A DNA stretch of 64,000 bases from Dicyema japonicum (GCA_011109175.1 RDEW01000021.1:1018585-1082584); one strand, 5' to 3'. Positions 25,080 to 36,274 are shown, counted from the first letter of the stretch. The notes: generated by a model not told the origin, from the letters alone. Numbers and translations are program-made.

Positions 25080-25904
25080 ATAATAAGAAAATATTTTTAA
25101 TATGTTAAAGCAAAATATAATTTGTTTAAAGCAAAATATTTCCCTGTTTTCGAGAGCTTCGAACCCCTTTTTGTTACATTTATCAGAATAGACGGATTCC
25201 ATTAAAAAATGCCCAAGGCCGTTCATATTTCTGATGAAGAACGCTTCACATCTTTAATCGATAAATAAATCAGTATCAATAACTGACCTCTTGGCTACGC
25301 TAATGAGCTTCACACGTATGACCCTCAGAATTACTGCCTCGGAACAAGATCGTAAACCAAAATATCATTTTTCATACGGCGTAAAGTATCATTTTCATCG
25401 AAAATAAGAAAGAATATAGATGTTTTTTGTCCTTACTAAAGTTCGGAAACCTGAACACTAAAGCAGAGGGGTGAACCGAAAACTGATGGAAGGTGACGTC
25501 CGTGCTTCTCTAAGAGTTTGAAACCATGTCCAACAGTTTTGGAGTTACTGAGAAAAAACACCTTGCTCCACCTTCAAACCATTTCCACCTAACGCTGCCA
25601 AGAGATCTTTTAATATCACCTTGTTCCACCTTCACCTGAAACGAAATGATGAGATGAAAAAAAATCGTTTGCATGAAGTAGATTCCGGTTCCAGCTATGT
25701 AAACGATTTAATTTTAAAAGCTACTTTTGTTGCGGCACCAAGCTCTGATCACGTCTATCATCGACATGTTTCGCGTGGAATAATTTATAGAGGTTCGTTC
25801 CCATATTTGCTGGATTTCTTTTATGAGAGATCTATTGGGAATTTATAATGGAGTTAGGGGAGGAAGGACTTTTTTTAGTGACTTGGTGGATGATAACGTA
25901 AGAA
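25080..25904. other. No gene recognised
   Basis: A 75-codon ORF at 25621-25848 (contains YVNDLILKATFVAAPSSDH) has no recognised relatives. The text before it contains the words CCACCTT repeated. Nothing further can be supported. Confidence 0.35.
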
Positions 25905-26150
25905 ATTGAAAAGCTGACAGGAAGACCCCTTAGGGCCCTTGCTTTAGCTTATTTAATGTGATGCGCATCATAAACTGTTAATTCAACTTGCGGTACTTTG
26001 ATGATGCCACAATAGCTGGCCCATGGTGGAGACATGTATATCGCAAGCCAATCAAGCATTAGAAACCTTATACCAGGGAAAAATGACTGGGATAAGTAGA
26101 TGTCTTGAAAGTGTTAAAGAATTTACAGAATCATCAATTTTAGTAATTTC
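25905..26150 (+). mobile_element. Family B reverse transcriptase fragment
   Basis: LRYFDDATIAGPWWRHVY is the motif C block (FDDAT). It is preceded by a decayed DPLGPLL motif B in another frame. Small and frameshifted. Confidence 0.65.
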
Positions 26151-27049
26151 AGCTCCACCTTCATGCTACCATATTTAATTTGCTGATGACATAGGTCAGT
26201 TATCTAGATTTCCTGGTTCGATAAGCAGAAGATAGGGAGACCATGATTGCTTCTCAATTTTCTCCCTAGCGCTTTTACCGAAATATTTCTCTTGCAATCG
26301 AGATATATGGGCCAAGTTCTGGTAATTTTATCATCTGTAACCAGGTGTTTATGACCTCTTTGCAATGGATAACGTTCTCTCCAATCACAATTGAAAGTGT
26401 ATGAGCGACATAGCTTCAGCCTTTGAACTGATCAATAACCCAAACAAAAGAAACATTTCTTCCATCCTATTATGTCACAAGGTTATTCGATTCAGGACTA
26501 GTGAAATACTCACAAAAAAGAATATTTGATAGAGATATTCATTTTAACATAACTATGCGCCTTTTATTTCTTAGCGAAAGATGCAAACGAATTATCCGCC
26601 TATAACATAAGATCGAAGACATGGTTGATCCAATAGAGTGAAACATGGTTTTGTGTATTTTCAAAACTTCAATTTTTCTCTGAATGTCTTTTTTCACTTT
26701 TTCTAAATAAAATATAAAAGATATCTCGTTTCCGCCGAAAGTCTTATAAATAATATCCGAAATTAACGACAAGGAACATTGAATTCAATGCTTGATAACG
26801 AGGCGTTCATAATTTGAATTCATTCTAAATTACCTCGATGGTACCATCCTAGTAGCTTCCATTTTGCACAAAATTAAATCCAAAATTTTCCATAATCTAG
26901 TCAACCACTTTTAAACCTTGACTTTGTTAATTTACTGACTTGATGATTATAATATACTTCATTTGTCGACTTTGCAAATATCCCACTCTTTTTATGCAAC
27001 GTGTTGAACTTAATGAAAATTCTGTGTTACTCGTACCACAAAGAGTATC

Positions 27050-27050
<1 letters not shown>
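26151..27050. other. No gene recognised
   Basis: The only ORF is 26539-26772 on the minus strand, with no recognised product. Some moderately GC-rich patches (26270-26420) could be decayed coding DNA. Confidence 0.35.

Positions 27051-27051
<1 letters not shown>

Positions 27052-27090
<39 letters not shown>
27052..27090. repeat. Uninterrupted poly(T) tract, 39 nt
   Basis: A pure run of T lies 130 bp upstream of the hAT relic. No retroposed body is recognised on its right side, which is where a minus-strand insertion would lie. Confidence 0.95.
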
Positions 27091-27093
<3 letters not shown>

Positions 27094-27219
27094 GCAAGAA
27101 ATGTTAATGCCTAAACTAAGACTTCCGATTTTAAAAAAGCTAACAATATTTGTGAAAAATATCCCAAAGAGTTTTTAATTACACTGAATAGAATGCTTTT
27201 TTGTAAATTATTGAGTTAC

Positions 27220-28200
27220 CCGTAACTGTATTGAGGAATCGAGCAATTATTAATTTATTCAAAAGTATTGGGCATCCTTTTCCTTCAGAATTTACTTGCC
27301 GCAATAAAGTTGAAATTTTAGCTCAACAAATGATATCCAAAATAATTAATTTAATTTCAAATAAGAAAGTTAGTTTGAATAATTTAATTGTTAAGGTTTT
27401 TTTGATTGTGGACGAAACTGATGTTGGGAGAAACAAACATTGTTAATTGTCTAGTTGGAACGTTGGCAAATCTGCAAATCTCTTACCTAATAGATTGTAT
27501 AAAATTGATTCCTCTCCGAATTTGTCTATCATCAGTCAAATTATTGATGACACTATTTGGAAAATTAATGTTATTCTAGTCTATACCATATCACATGTTT
27601 TGCTTATTTACTGCATAATTGTGCACTTAAATAAAAGTATATTATCCCGAAATCGACAAATTGATTGCTTGTATTAAGCACTTCTTGTAAAGAACAATTA
27701 TCGAAGACAATTGTTTAAAGAAATTAGGTAACCACAAGAACCAATAGTTACGAGATTGGGGAGCTGTCTTATGGCTGTTTCTTACTATGCTACAAACCTG
27801 CCAAATGTTATTCAAATATGCACTTCTCTAGATAGAGAGATTCTTTGCTTATTAAAAGAGCGAAAGAATGTTTATTTAATGGACAACTTTATAAAGATCC
27901 AATGACGATAATATCACAATATTCACATTTATTACATTTGCTTGATGATCTTTAATCGACCAATTTCACTATAAAGCATACAATTATTTAAAAAATTGGA
28001 TTTTAAAGAAGACGTATGTAATAATAAAAAATTATATTAACAAAAGGACGAATCCTAATGACATTACAAAAAAATAAATTTTGATGATCATTGCAATTTA
28101 CCTTTAAATTATTCTTTGTTGATTGAATGTCAGGGTAGGAATTTTAAAGCGGATAATGTAAAATATTACTTAATTGTGAAATAATGAATAAAATTACTTT
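27220..28200 (+). mobile_element. hAT-superfamily transposase relic (DUF659-like)
   Basis: Successive pieces read in order: IGHPFPSEFTCRNKVEILA, VKVFLIVDETDVGRNKH, NLLPNRLYKIDSSPNLSIIS with QIIDDTIWKI, VTRLGSCLMAVSYYATNLPN, and finally ECQGRNFKADNVKYYLIV. This is the layout of a hAT group whose proteins contain a DET catalytic segment, a TRWGTWLxAVxYYAxN block and a C-terminal dimerisation region. Frameshifts and stops are frequent. Termini not identified. Confidence 0.75.
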
Positions 28201-28399
28201 AAATTTTCATTAAGTAAAAAAAATACTAGTTACAACTTTATACATGAAAATAAAGTTGTAACTGTCAGGGAAAGAGATATTTTGGTGAAAGTTATGTAAT
28301 AAATTTAAACATCTTATGGAGTTTCTATCATTGTTACGTTTGATTTAAGAGTTTGAATAAATCATCGTATTTAACAGCTAATGAAACTCGCTACTTTGT

Positions 28400-28700
28400 A
28401 CGATTCTGCCGTCCTTAAACGTCCACAGCTATTGCTGGACGCTTTCACAAGTCTTCGAAGTTCACCTGAGTTCCCGGACAAGAGAAACTTCTTATAGAAT
28501 CAATGATTATTGTTCGGTGGTGGAAACCAATAGCCCGAATCATCTCTAAGAAGGAAGTGTCCAGAGCATATTTCTACTAGGGTCCTCCATGTTTCTCTGT
28601 CGAGATTATTCTTAAGTCATCCACCAATTTCGGAGGCCACACAGCAGATCTTTCGAAGCCAGTCTTCGGATGGCTTTGATAGAGAGTGTTTCATGTATTG
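28400..28700 (-). mobile_element. Probable RTE-like LINE C-terminal remnant
   Basis: Read in reverse: RSAVWPPKLVDDLRIISTEK and, in a shifted frame, NLDRETWRTLVEICSGHF, resembling the GRP..RW.DDL....W..A.DR..WR ending of LINE proteins. Weak and broken. The adjacent plus-strand ORF 28717-28989 is unrecognised. Confidence 0.45.
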
Positions 28701-29224
28701 TCTTTGACTTGGTTTTATGGAGCTCCATTTTGGAGAAGCTCGCGTATTTCAAGGTGATCGGAATTATATATCGTCAGACAATCGCAAAGAACCGAGTTAC
28801 CGCGTCACGACATATTACACTTCCAGAAACACAGATCTAAAGCTTATGAAAAAAAGTCCAAGAAGTGGAAACGATTTGGACAAGTTTGAGAAAACTGTCT
28901 TACGATCGAGGAAATTGGAAGAAGTTAGTTCGGAAGATTGTCTCGAGTGCTGCACGAGTGCACTTTCATGCCATAGAGTTGCAACCTGAAAAATAAACAG
29001 CAGCGTACCCTCCTTTACTGTCCCTGTTGCAACAAACATGATAGTCCATCTAATCGTCTCCCCCTCTAAGACAACTCAAAATCTATGTCTCCGTTGAATG
29101 TTCAATGGTTGTCAGGGAAATCGGTAAAAAAACTTAACTACTGGACTAAAAATCACCGAATTTACACATGAAAGCAAATCTAACAAAACACCAAGAAATT
29201 AATCGTCATTCAACAAAAACTCCA

Positions 29225-31590
29225 GTTTCTCACGTGTCCATTCAAAATGGCCTCCAATTAATTTTTCAGGTTTGGATAAGTTCATCAATAAACATCACGA
29301 GATTTTAGCGAAACGACATCTTTGATTAAAAAGGTCATCTTTTTTAAATCTTATAAAAATTGATTTTACGAAAGGTCCTCGACATCTTTAAGTAAAAAAT
29401 CGTCTTTTTTAATCTTATAAAAATGATTTTGCGAAGGTCCTCGACATCTTTAGGTAAAAAAGTCATCTTTTTTAAATCTTATAAAAATTAATTTTAACGG
29501 GTCCTATGGGTAAGTGGAACATTTTGCTATGGTCCTCGACATCTTTAGGTAAAAAAGTCATCTTTTTTAAATCTTATAAAAATTTATTTTAACGGATCCT
29601 ATGGGTAAGTGGAACATTTTACAATGGTCCTCCGAACCCTATGATTTTAAGATTCTAAGTGACTTAGGAGTAAAAATTAATTATATTTATCAAAACTAAA
29701 TTTAATGAATTATTATTTCTTTAATTTCTTTTTATAATAAATTTGAACGGGCAACCCACCTAGGCACTATCAGACCTTTTTTGTCTGCTAAGTATGGTGT
29801 TGATGATGGTGGGCTAGTAAATGTGAAGGCGTTGATCGAATTACAATATAATAATTTGATGGAAAAGATCAACTTAAAAAGCCTTCATAAGGTCCTCTTC
29901 AGAGCATTGGACAACCCACATGTCGACCTTAAGTCGTCGACAATATGGCTAAAATACGGTGACAACTCACCTCGATCGGAGGCGTTGTACACGTATATGC
30001 AAGACCGCAATATTTTTTGGGGTCGATCAACAAATACATGTCCCCACTGTAAGTCAAGGAGCATGTCGGTTGATCATTTAGCCACTCGATGTGGATCCAT
30101 GCTCTGCCACGACTATGTGTGGAGGCACAACGAGGTAGTAAGGAGTCTTCATCTTCTACTATGCAATAAGTATGGTATTCGCCACACCAGAAAGTTGCGG
30201 ACTCATAAGGTGCAATCTGTAGTAGAGAACACCAGGGTCCAAATTAAGGTAGACAGTGTTATCCGTACCTCGGTGCTAGTCAAGCACAATAAACCGGACA
30301 TTGTGGTACACGATAAGGAGTCTGGCCAAGTCCTTATCATAGAAGTTGGCATCACGTCTCAAGACCGTTTGCAGACTGTGGAGGTGGAGAAAAAAAGGAA
30401 GTATGACTTTCTTGCAAACGAGATGGGGCAGATGCTTGGTTGCAAGGTCCTCGTTATTCCTATAGTAATGACGTGGGAAGGAATTGCAACAAAGTACCAC
30501 AAGGGTTATCTGAAGCAGTTGGGGGTAGATAGGAAGCTCCAGGCCTATCTACAGTCCACTGTGTTAAAGCGGACCCTAGAGAGCTTGACACTGGAGTATA
30601 GGAGGCAGAGCCCTGAGATGCCATATGGGCAGAGGGTTCAATTAGACAAGCGCTCTCGGAGTTGTTTCAGCAACCAGAATCGAACCTGCCTGAGGAGGCT
30701 AGCGAACAGGCAGGCGAGGAAGGTTGTTGATAAAATATATTAACTTTTTTATTGTTTGTTAAATAAAGGGGGGTTGATTGTTAATAAATTTGAAAAAATT
30801 TTTTTTAAATTTGAAAAATTATATCGGAAATAAAGAAGAAGAAAGCATAATGATAAAATTCTTAAGATTACAAAATAGAAAAAAAAATTCTTAGAAAAAC
30901 TAAATATATCGCTTTATCTGGATTTCCTCTTTAGTTAATGGCTTTTCCTCTCCTCCTCGCTTTATCTGAAAATACATTGAGATTTGTTTAAGAACAAATG
31001 TTACTTAACTTGGATCCGATAGAATATATATTCAATTTAGTTGTTCCCATTTAGTTGAATATATATTCTATATAATATATTTTCTTTTTTGCCTTTTAAA
31101 AATAAATCTTTCATTTTAAAGTTAAATATAAATATTATAAAAAAATAAATGTTTACCTAAAGATGTCGAGGACCTTGGTAAAATCAATTTTTATAAGATT
31201 TAAAAAGATGACTTTTTTTACCTAAAGATGTCGAGGACCTTGGTAAAATCAATTTTTATAAGATTTAAAAAGATGACTTTTTTTTACCTAAAGATGTCGA
31301 GGACCTTGGTAAAATCAATTTTTATAAGATTTAAAAAGATGACTTTTTTACCTAAAGATGTCGAGGACCTTGGTAAATCAATTTTTATAAGATTTAAAAA
31401 AGATGACTTTTTTTACCTAAAGATGTCGAGGACCTTGGTAAAATCAATTTTTATTAAGATTTAAAAAGATGACTTTTTTACCTAAAGATGTAGAGGACCT
31501 TGGTAAAATATCTCGTGATGTCTATTGATGAACTTATCCAAAACCTGAGAAATTTAATTGGAGGCCGTTTTGAATGGAGGCCATTTTGAA
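29225..31590. mobile_element. Fold-back-like structure: inverted tandem-repeat arrays around an R2-like fragment
   Basis: The left arm (about 29225-29650) has four units and the right arm (31156-31575) six units of a roughly 65-bp repeat in opposite orientation (right-arm unit begins CCTAAAGATGTCGAGGACC). Beyond the arrays a further inverted segment continues (left ATTAATTTTTCAGGTTTGGA, right TCCAAAACCTGAGAAATTTA) out to CATTCAAAATGG-like ends. TIRs built of tandem repeats are the hallmark of fold-back (FB) transposons. The centre contains the endonuclease fragment described separately. Confidence 0.75.
29740..30752 (+). CDS. R2/NeSL-like LINE C-terminal domain with restriction-like endonuclease (family D)
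   Basis: The longest clean ORF in the window (320 codons from ATG 29781, open upstream to about 29740). In R2/R4/NeSL elements this C-terminal region follows the RT and nicks the target DNA. A zinc knuckle is visible as C87-x2-C90, H99 and C104 (CPHCKSRSMSVDHLATRC). It is followed by RTHKVQSV, KPDIVVHD with the PD catalytic pair at residues 172-173, and VLIIEVGIT with E188, then the conserved EKKRKYDFLAN. All expected catalytic residues are present and there are no stops, unlike almost everything around it, so it is young or was recently active. The RT is absent: a 5'-truncated copy. It sits between the inverted arrays of a fold-back structure and ends in a short AT-rich 3' tail with AAATAAAGG. 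Confidence 0.9.
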
Positions 31591-32330
31591 TGGGAACCGT
31601 TCTCAATACAATTTTCAATGTCCATATATGATCATTATTATCACTTAGTTCAAGACAACTTGGTGACCACAAAGACAACCTGAGAGGCTATTTCCACCAC
31701 CTCATTTAATTCATTGTGAGAAGGGTGGCATTCTGTTGTATATATGTCGCCTTCTTTATCACACGGGAGGACCATGTGGTGGAGATCGTAAAATTGATGT
31801 AATTGAGTACTTAGGTGAGACAGAATTGTACAAATTATAGAAAAATGAAGTCGTTCCTAGGCTCAATAGATTTGTTGTAGGCATTCTCGATAAAGTTTGT
31901 CCAGTCCTTCTCGGAGATGGTCTTATTCCGTTACTTTGATTAAGTACCTCTTTTCTAAGGGGGAGTAAGTTATTTTTCTGGTTATCGAGTTCTTCTATCG
32001 GAAATTGACCCACCGTAAGAAAGACGTGTGGGAAGCGGTCTGGCTGAGGCAACGAATTGGGATTGCAGTTGTCCGCGGAAATGCTTACTCCGTTGTCAGC
32101 AGCCGTTCTTCCCCATAGTTAATAAATAATATTTTATTATTAAAAATAAAAAAAATTAATAATAAAAAATTAGAGGCTAACGGAAAAGAGAGTAAATGGT
32201 TATATAGGGCTGCCCTGACTGCGTGGCTATTCCCTCTCATTTTTTATAATATCAATTTGATAATTTAGTAGCACAGTATTAACCAGTAATAATATATTTA
32301 TTTAGAACCAAGAATCATAGACAAAACAAC
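31591..32330. other. No gene recognised
   Basis: A 97-codon minus ORF at 31759-32052 has no recognised product. In a shifted minus frame EKDWTNFIENAYNKSIEPRN is protein-like, so decayed coding DNA is possible. It is followed by AT-rich sequence. Confidence 0.35.
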
Positions 32331-32405
32331 AGAAAGTGGGGGCCGTCAGGTGATCCCGGCCTACTTGAGCCGCCACCTCATCTTATCTCCGAATTCCTCT
32401 CGAAT
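32330..32405 (+). repeat. Dispersed repeat GGGGCCGTCAGGT..., copy 1
   Basis: AGTGGGGGCCGTCAGGTGAT and the following 45 bp recur with changes at 56328-56400. At 56.3 kb it lies just after a family C LINE. Its origin is unknown. Confidence 0.6.
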
Positions 32406-32639
32406 AAATAAATAAAATAATTAGCGCGCGTCATGTGGTTCGGTGGTGTCGCCAACTGTGGAATAAGTCACTCAGTATAAAGTATCATTTTGCTTTACTC
32501 CATTCCAAGAAGAATTTGTTTCTTGGATGGTCTCTGTATTACTCGTGACTTGTTAAAAACGCTTTTAATAATCTCTGGAGATATCAAACTAAATCCTTGA
32601 CTAGCGAAATTTCTTTTCATCATTCAACTCAACATAATG

Positions 32640-33150
32640 GATTGAGAGAAAGATAATTGAGCTCAAAACTTTCTTAAAGAAATACGACATCGACGTGTGC
32701 CTCCTACAAGAGGCGACCTGACACACTCTTCCCCAACTCCAACATATCCGGGATACACTGTTATCAGAAAAATCATCAGTTCGGCAGTGGAGGAGGAGTC
32801 ATTACTTTCTTCAAAATGAGCTCGGGCGCACAATATCGCCTTTGCATTATGATCCTCTATTTTCCGTAAAGTACATTTTGATCTCCATTCGAACAAGCCT
32901 GAGAATTTTAAAATTGTGAACATGTACATTCTCCCTACCAGCTCCTGCCCATAGGAGTTTACCTTCTCCTTTAATTATTAAATCAATACCAACAATTGTT
33001 GATATGTAGGGATTTCAACGCAAAAAACCCGACCTGGTATAAAAGTCAAACTGCTGATGCCAGAGGAAATCTCCTTCTCTCTTTACTGGATAATTTCATA
33101 ATCCCTAACGACTATTGGATGAGCACAAGAACACCTTATACTGGTTATGA
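32640..33150 (+). mobile_element. LINE family C endonuclease domain, broken
   Basis: APE-type blocks in order but in several frames: KKYDIDVCLLQEA (catalytic Glu region), VNMYILPTSSCP, CRDFNAKNPTWYKSQTADAR (family GDFNA, with Gly to Arg) and MSTRTPYTGYDNT. VNMYILPTSSCP is close to NLYILPQGSCPSSYIP at 54.7 kb, tying it to family C. Confidence 0.75.
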
Positions 33151-33690
33151 TAACACCTGATTTGACCCTTGCCATCCCTAACATTGATTCTCTTGCCAAC
33201 TGGTCTTGATTTATGACTTCCGGAGAGAAAGGCTTCCGTCTTCGCGCCTACAGTTCCAGTTGTCTCCACAACAATGGAGGCGAAATGGTAATGGTCTCCG
33301 AGGGATTCGTACTTATGGATCTTATTGACCTCCTCCTGGTCGGCTGCGTCCAGGAGAGTGCGTCGCCGTCTGCAATCTGGCTCCTGAGAAGGTGTCCACA
33401 CACGTTGCATCCCAGACAAGTGATTTTCCGTGGGAGTATGGGAATAATGTCATTTCATTTGGCTTCTTCCCGTCGCCTCTGTCAAAGCCCAATGGTTCCA
33501 ATTGGGCCGGAAATCCCGCAGCCTTGAGGACTCGAAAGATGATGTCATTGAGGGCTGCTTGACGCGGGGTTCGACCAGCACTCCGTCGGCAAGACAGTGG
33601 ATGTAATTCTTTCGTATCAACGTCCCCGCCGCAACGGCATTTGTGTCTCTGGCATATGTCCAGTCCTAGGTGCAGTGTCATGCTCTCTCA
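33105..33690 (-). mobile_element. Family B zinc-knuckle + nuclease-like domain, best-preserved copy
   Basis: ORF 33322-33681 reads CQRHKCRCGGDVDTKELHPL with SCRRSAGRTPRQAALNDII, a C-x-C-G...H-x3-C zinc-knuckle pattern. It continues LEPLGFDRGDGKKPNEMTLF and LVWDATCVDTFSGARL. A shifted frame continues KIHKYESLGDHYHFASIVVE with TTGTVG...FL. The ordered DG-K-P-x-MT ... WDATC resembles the D...(D/E)xK spacing of PD-(D/E)XK nucleases, in the position the restriction-like nuclease occupies in R2 elements. The nuclease assignment is inference. One frameshift near 33350. Confidence 0.78.
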
Positions 33691-33699
33691 GAACTTATC

Positions 33700-33989
33700 G
33701 TTTATTTGCAGACTAATGATTAGGCATAATAACCGGTCGAATGGGAAGATTATGTTGAGTACGATTAAAGACCGATATAAAAGTAATTTATGTTGCAAAT
33801 TAGACATGACTGGAGGCTTCTCTCTTTGCTTTTGATAGAAGGATGATTATTATACCCTATATTGACAAAAACAAAAAAATTAACGTATCTATTTTTATAT
33901 CTTTAAATATTATTTATTTAATAATTTTAAATTAAATAAATATTTAAAATTATTTTTGTTGTTAATTCATTATTATACTATTATATTAC
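33700..33989. other. No gene recognised
   Basis: A short unrecognised ORF (33641-33835) and AT-rich DNA. Confidence 0.4.
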
Positions 33990-34130
33990 TATTTTTAGTT
34001 CGGGACCTTTTTCCCTGCCCTGGACCACCGGATGCAAAAGTCGAGGATCTCTGGGAGCGGCCTGTCCGGACTGCACGCTCTCTGATGTCGCCGGCTTCCC
34101 ACTTGCTGGCGAAGCCGGGGTTAATAATTT
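33990..34130. other. GC-rich island, unidentified
   Basis: About 130 bp, distinctly GC-rich (GACCACCGGATGCAAAAGTC..., GCCGGCTTCCCACTTGCTGG) in AT-rich surroundings, ending GCCGGGGTTAATAATTT. The ending resembles the GGGGTTAATAA end of the family B 5' block at 3.69 kb. Probably a repeat fragment. Confidence 0.45.
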
Positions 34131-35160
34131 AATTTATTACTATTTTTGATAATTACCTTGATTTAAAAAGAGGAGCTGTTTAATTACTTCAGCCGTGCTG
34201 TTCTTAAAGTATTGAAAGGTCACTGAATTTTATTATCACTACTTTTTGCATAAAGTTCATTAAGGGCTTTCAATTATCAATTTTGGTCTATTTTAGTGTA
34301 AATTTATTATTAATGTCATCTTCATGATGCTTTTATTTCTTTCTCTTTGACCCAGTAATCCTGGGACAAATAATAATAATGTTATTGTGCAATTTTTCAT
34401 TCCGTTACACATCACAATACAACTCATATGTAGAAATGCACGACTAGCCACGTGGCCGGTTCCCTTGATATTATTGGGATGCTCCTATGTTCCCAAATCA
34501 TTGTTAAACTCAAACAATTTAACGACGACAGCCGACTCTACTCACAGGACTGGTATCCATTGGTTTGAGTCTTAGGTACTGGCTCTCAGTCTATCAGATG
34601 TTCTGGGAATATTTTACAAATTTTCACTCAGAATTTGGACAGTTTGCGGAACTATGATATCCGAAGTCCTGGATTGGTAGAATGTTCCGTGAATTCCCCT
34701 TTTTTCGTTATCCGACGGTGTGGAAGCTACTAGCCTTATTGACTTGCTTAAATAGACATGAGTACTCCGAGAGTTTATATGTCTACATCTACCAACTATG
34801 GACTCTGACTCACGCCATTGTTAAGAGGATGTCGGGACAGTTCTCTAAGATGATTATCAGTTATCGCTTTCTATTAAATAAATAAATAAAAATAAATTAA
34901 CAACTACGACAGTTATCGCTTTCACTTAGTATTTCCATTTTTACGGTTTTTATTTTATTTCAAATTTATTTACTAAAGTTTAAATTGTTATTTTCATTTT
35001 ATTTATTTTTAAACTTATTTTATTTTCAGTCCTACGAGCAGTAAAAAATTGCAAGTCCTCAATCAACGATCTATTCTTAAATACATGTGTCTTTCATAAA
35101 TGGGTCCAATATTTGAAAGTATGGAGTTTCTCTGATTTAGGCAACTTTGGTTTTGTTGGT
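34131..35160. other. No gene recognised
   Basis: AT-rich. ORFs of 62 and 67 codons (34387-34575, 34682-34885) have no recognised product. Confidence 0.4.
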
Positions 35161-35164
35161 GGAC

Positions 35165-35220
35165 TATTATGTCGCAGCTACTTGCAGTATCGCATAGTTG
35201 CAAGTAGCTGCGACATAATA
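35165..35220. repeat. Perfect 22-bp inverted repeat, 12-nt loop
   Basis: Arms 35165-35186 and 35199-35220 (TATTATGTCGCAGCTACTTG...) are exact reverse complements around GTATCGCATAGT. The RNA would form a long uninterrupted hairpin, unlike the weak palindromes elsewhere. Confidence 0.95.
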
Positions 35221-35379
35221 TACTCGATTTTACTTTATTGGCTGGTCGGATAGGGGTTTCTGACATATTGTGTCTGTTCATAATATTATTGTACCGATTA
35301 AACGACAGAAAAACTTTTGACCGTATCGGGAATAATGTGATTTATTTATATTAACATTTTTAGCTATGATTCAATTAGT

Positions 35380-35445
35380 TAATCATTGGATGGGGTGTCG
35401 TCTAAGATCGGTTGCGTACCCGGAGGTTGCGTACCCGGCATATCT
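35380..35445. repeat. Short tandem duplication GGTTGCGTACCCGG
   Basis: Two exact adjacent copies near 35410-35438 inside an unrecognised 74-codon ORF (35366-35590). Confidence 0.6.
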
Positions 35446-35599
35446 ATCGTTTCTCTCAAGCTGCAGCCATTTGATACTGCAAATCCTTCATCACACTATT
35501 GGACTTCGCTGGAATGAGTCATTGACGAAGCGTCGAAAATGGAACGGGTCCGACTCAAAAATCCCCGAAGACACAACGAAGCAAAAGTAATTGGAATAA

Positions 35600-36270
35600 C
35601 GTCTGCTCCAAAATTTTGGAAGACCTTAAAAAAGAAGCAATCAACATCGTCTGCTTGTTAGTGTCAGTTCAAGTGGAGGGAGTGGAGCATGGCTTGGTAA
35701 TACCTTTCCCAAACCTAGGACTTTTTGGACGACGATTCTGAGATTGGAACAACAAAGGAGGACTAGATGCTTGCCAGGAGCACCGATGCCGATGCGGGAA
35801 AATAGTCGATGCGAGGGATTGCACCCGTTGTCTTGCAGAAAAAGCGTTGGAAGAGGACTACGTCACGCTGCTTCTGAACGATGTGATCGTAAGAGCTCTG
35901 AAGGCCACAGGCTTCCCGTCACAGCTTGAACCAGTGAGTCTCGATCGAGGAGATGGAAAGAGACCTGAAGGGATGACCCTTTTCCATACATCCGGAGATT
36001 TTGGTCTGGGACGCAACTTCCATATCAGACGACACATTTCAAGCACGAATCTTTTCACATCGGTTTCAGACACCTGGAGCAGCTGCTTTGACTGCGGAAA
36101 ACCTAAAAATCAAGAAATATTCTTCCCTCGGGGAGTGGTACCAATTTACTCCTGTTAGCGTCGAGTCATCGGGAGCCGTTAGTCCAATGACGGCTGAGTT
36201 CTTACGCAAACTCGGAGGAATGCTTGCCAGAAAGAAAAGGGATCAACGAGAATGGCTATCTAGTTTATAA
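35600..36270 (+). mobile_element. Family B C-terminal zinc-knuckle + nuclease-like domain
   Basis: Spread over three frames: CQEHRCRCGKIVDA, GLHPLSCRKSVGRGLRHAA, ALNDVIVRALKATGFPSQLE, DRGDGKRPEGMTLF, then IKKYSSLGEWYQFTPVSVES with FLRKLGGMLARKKRDQREWL. It has the same domain order as 33.1-33.7 kb and extends further to the protein's end (stop near 36268). At least three frameshifts. Confidence 0.8.
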
Positions 36271-36274
36271 CAAA

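Noticed and set aside
27052-27090. Poly(A) tail of a minus-strand gene or retroposon
   Set aside because: No coding or retroposed sequence is recognised to its right on the minus strand.
29740-30752. Microsporidian origin, suggested by R2-like proteins of this type in microsporidia
   Set aside because: The co-resident CDC5L, ZYG11-like and SLC29-like genes are animal-like and intron-rich, which does not fit a microsporidian.
31228-31464. 78-codon ORF with a repeated MSRTLVKSIFIRFKK unit
   Set aside because: It is only the translation of the 65-bp fold-back repeats; frame length changes between units and there is no homologue.
31156-31510. CRISPR-like array
   Set aside because: Units are contiguous 65-bp tandem repeats without unique spacers, and a matching inverted array lies 1.5 kb away.
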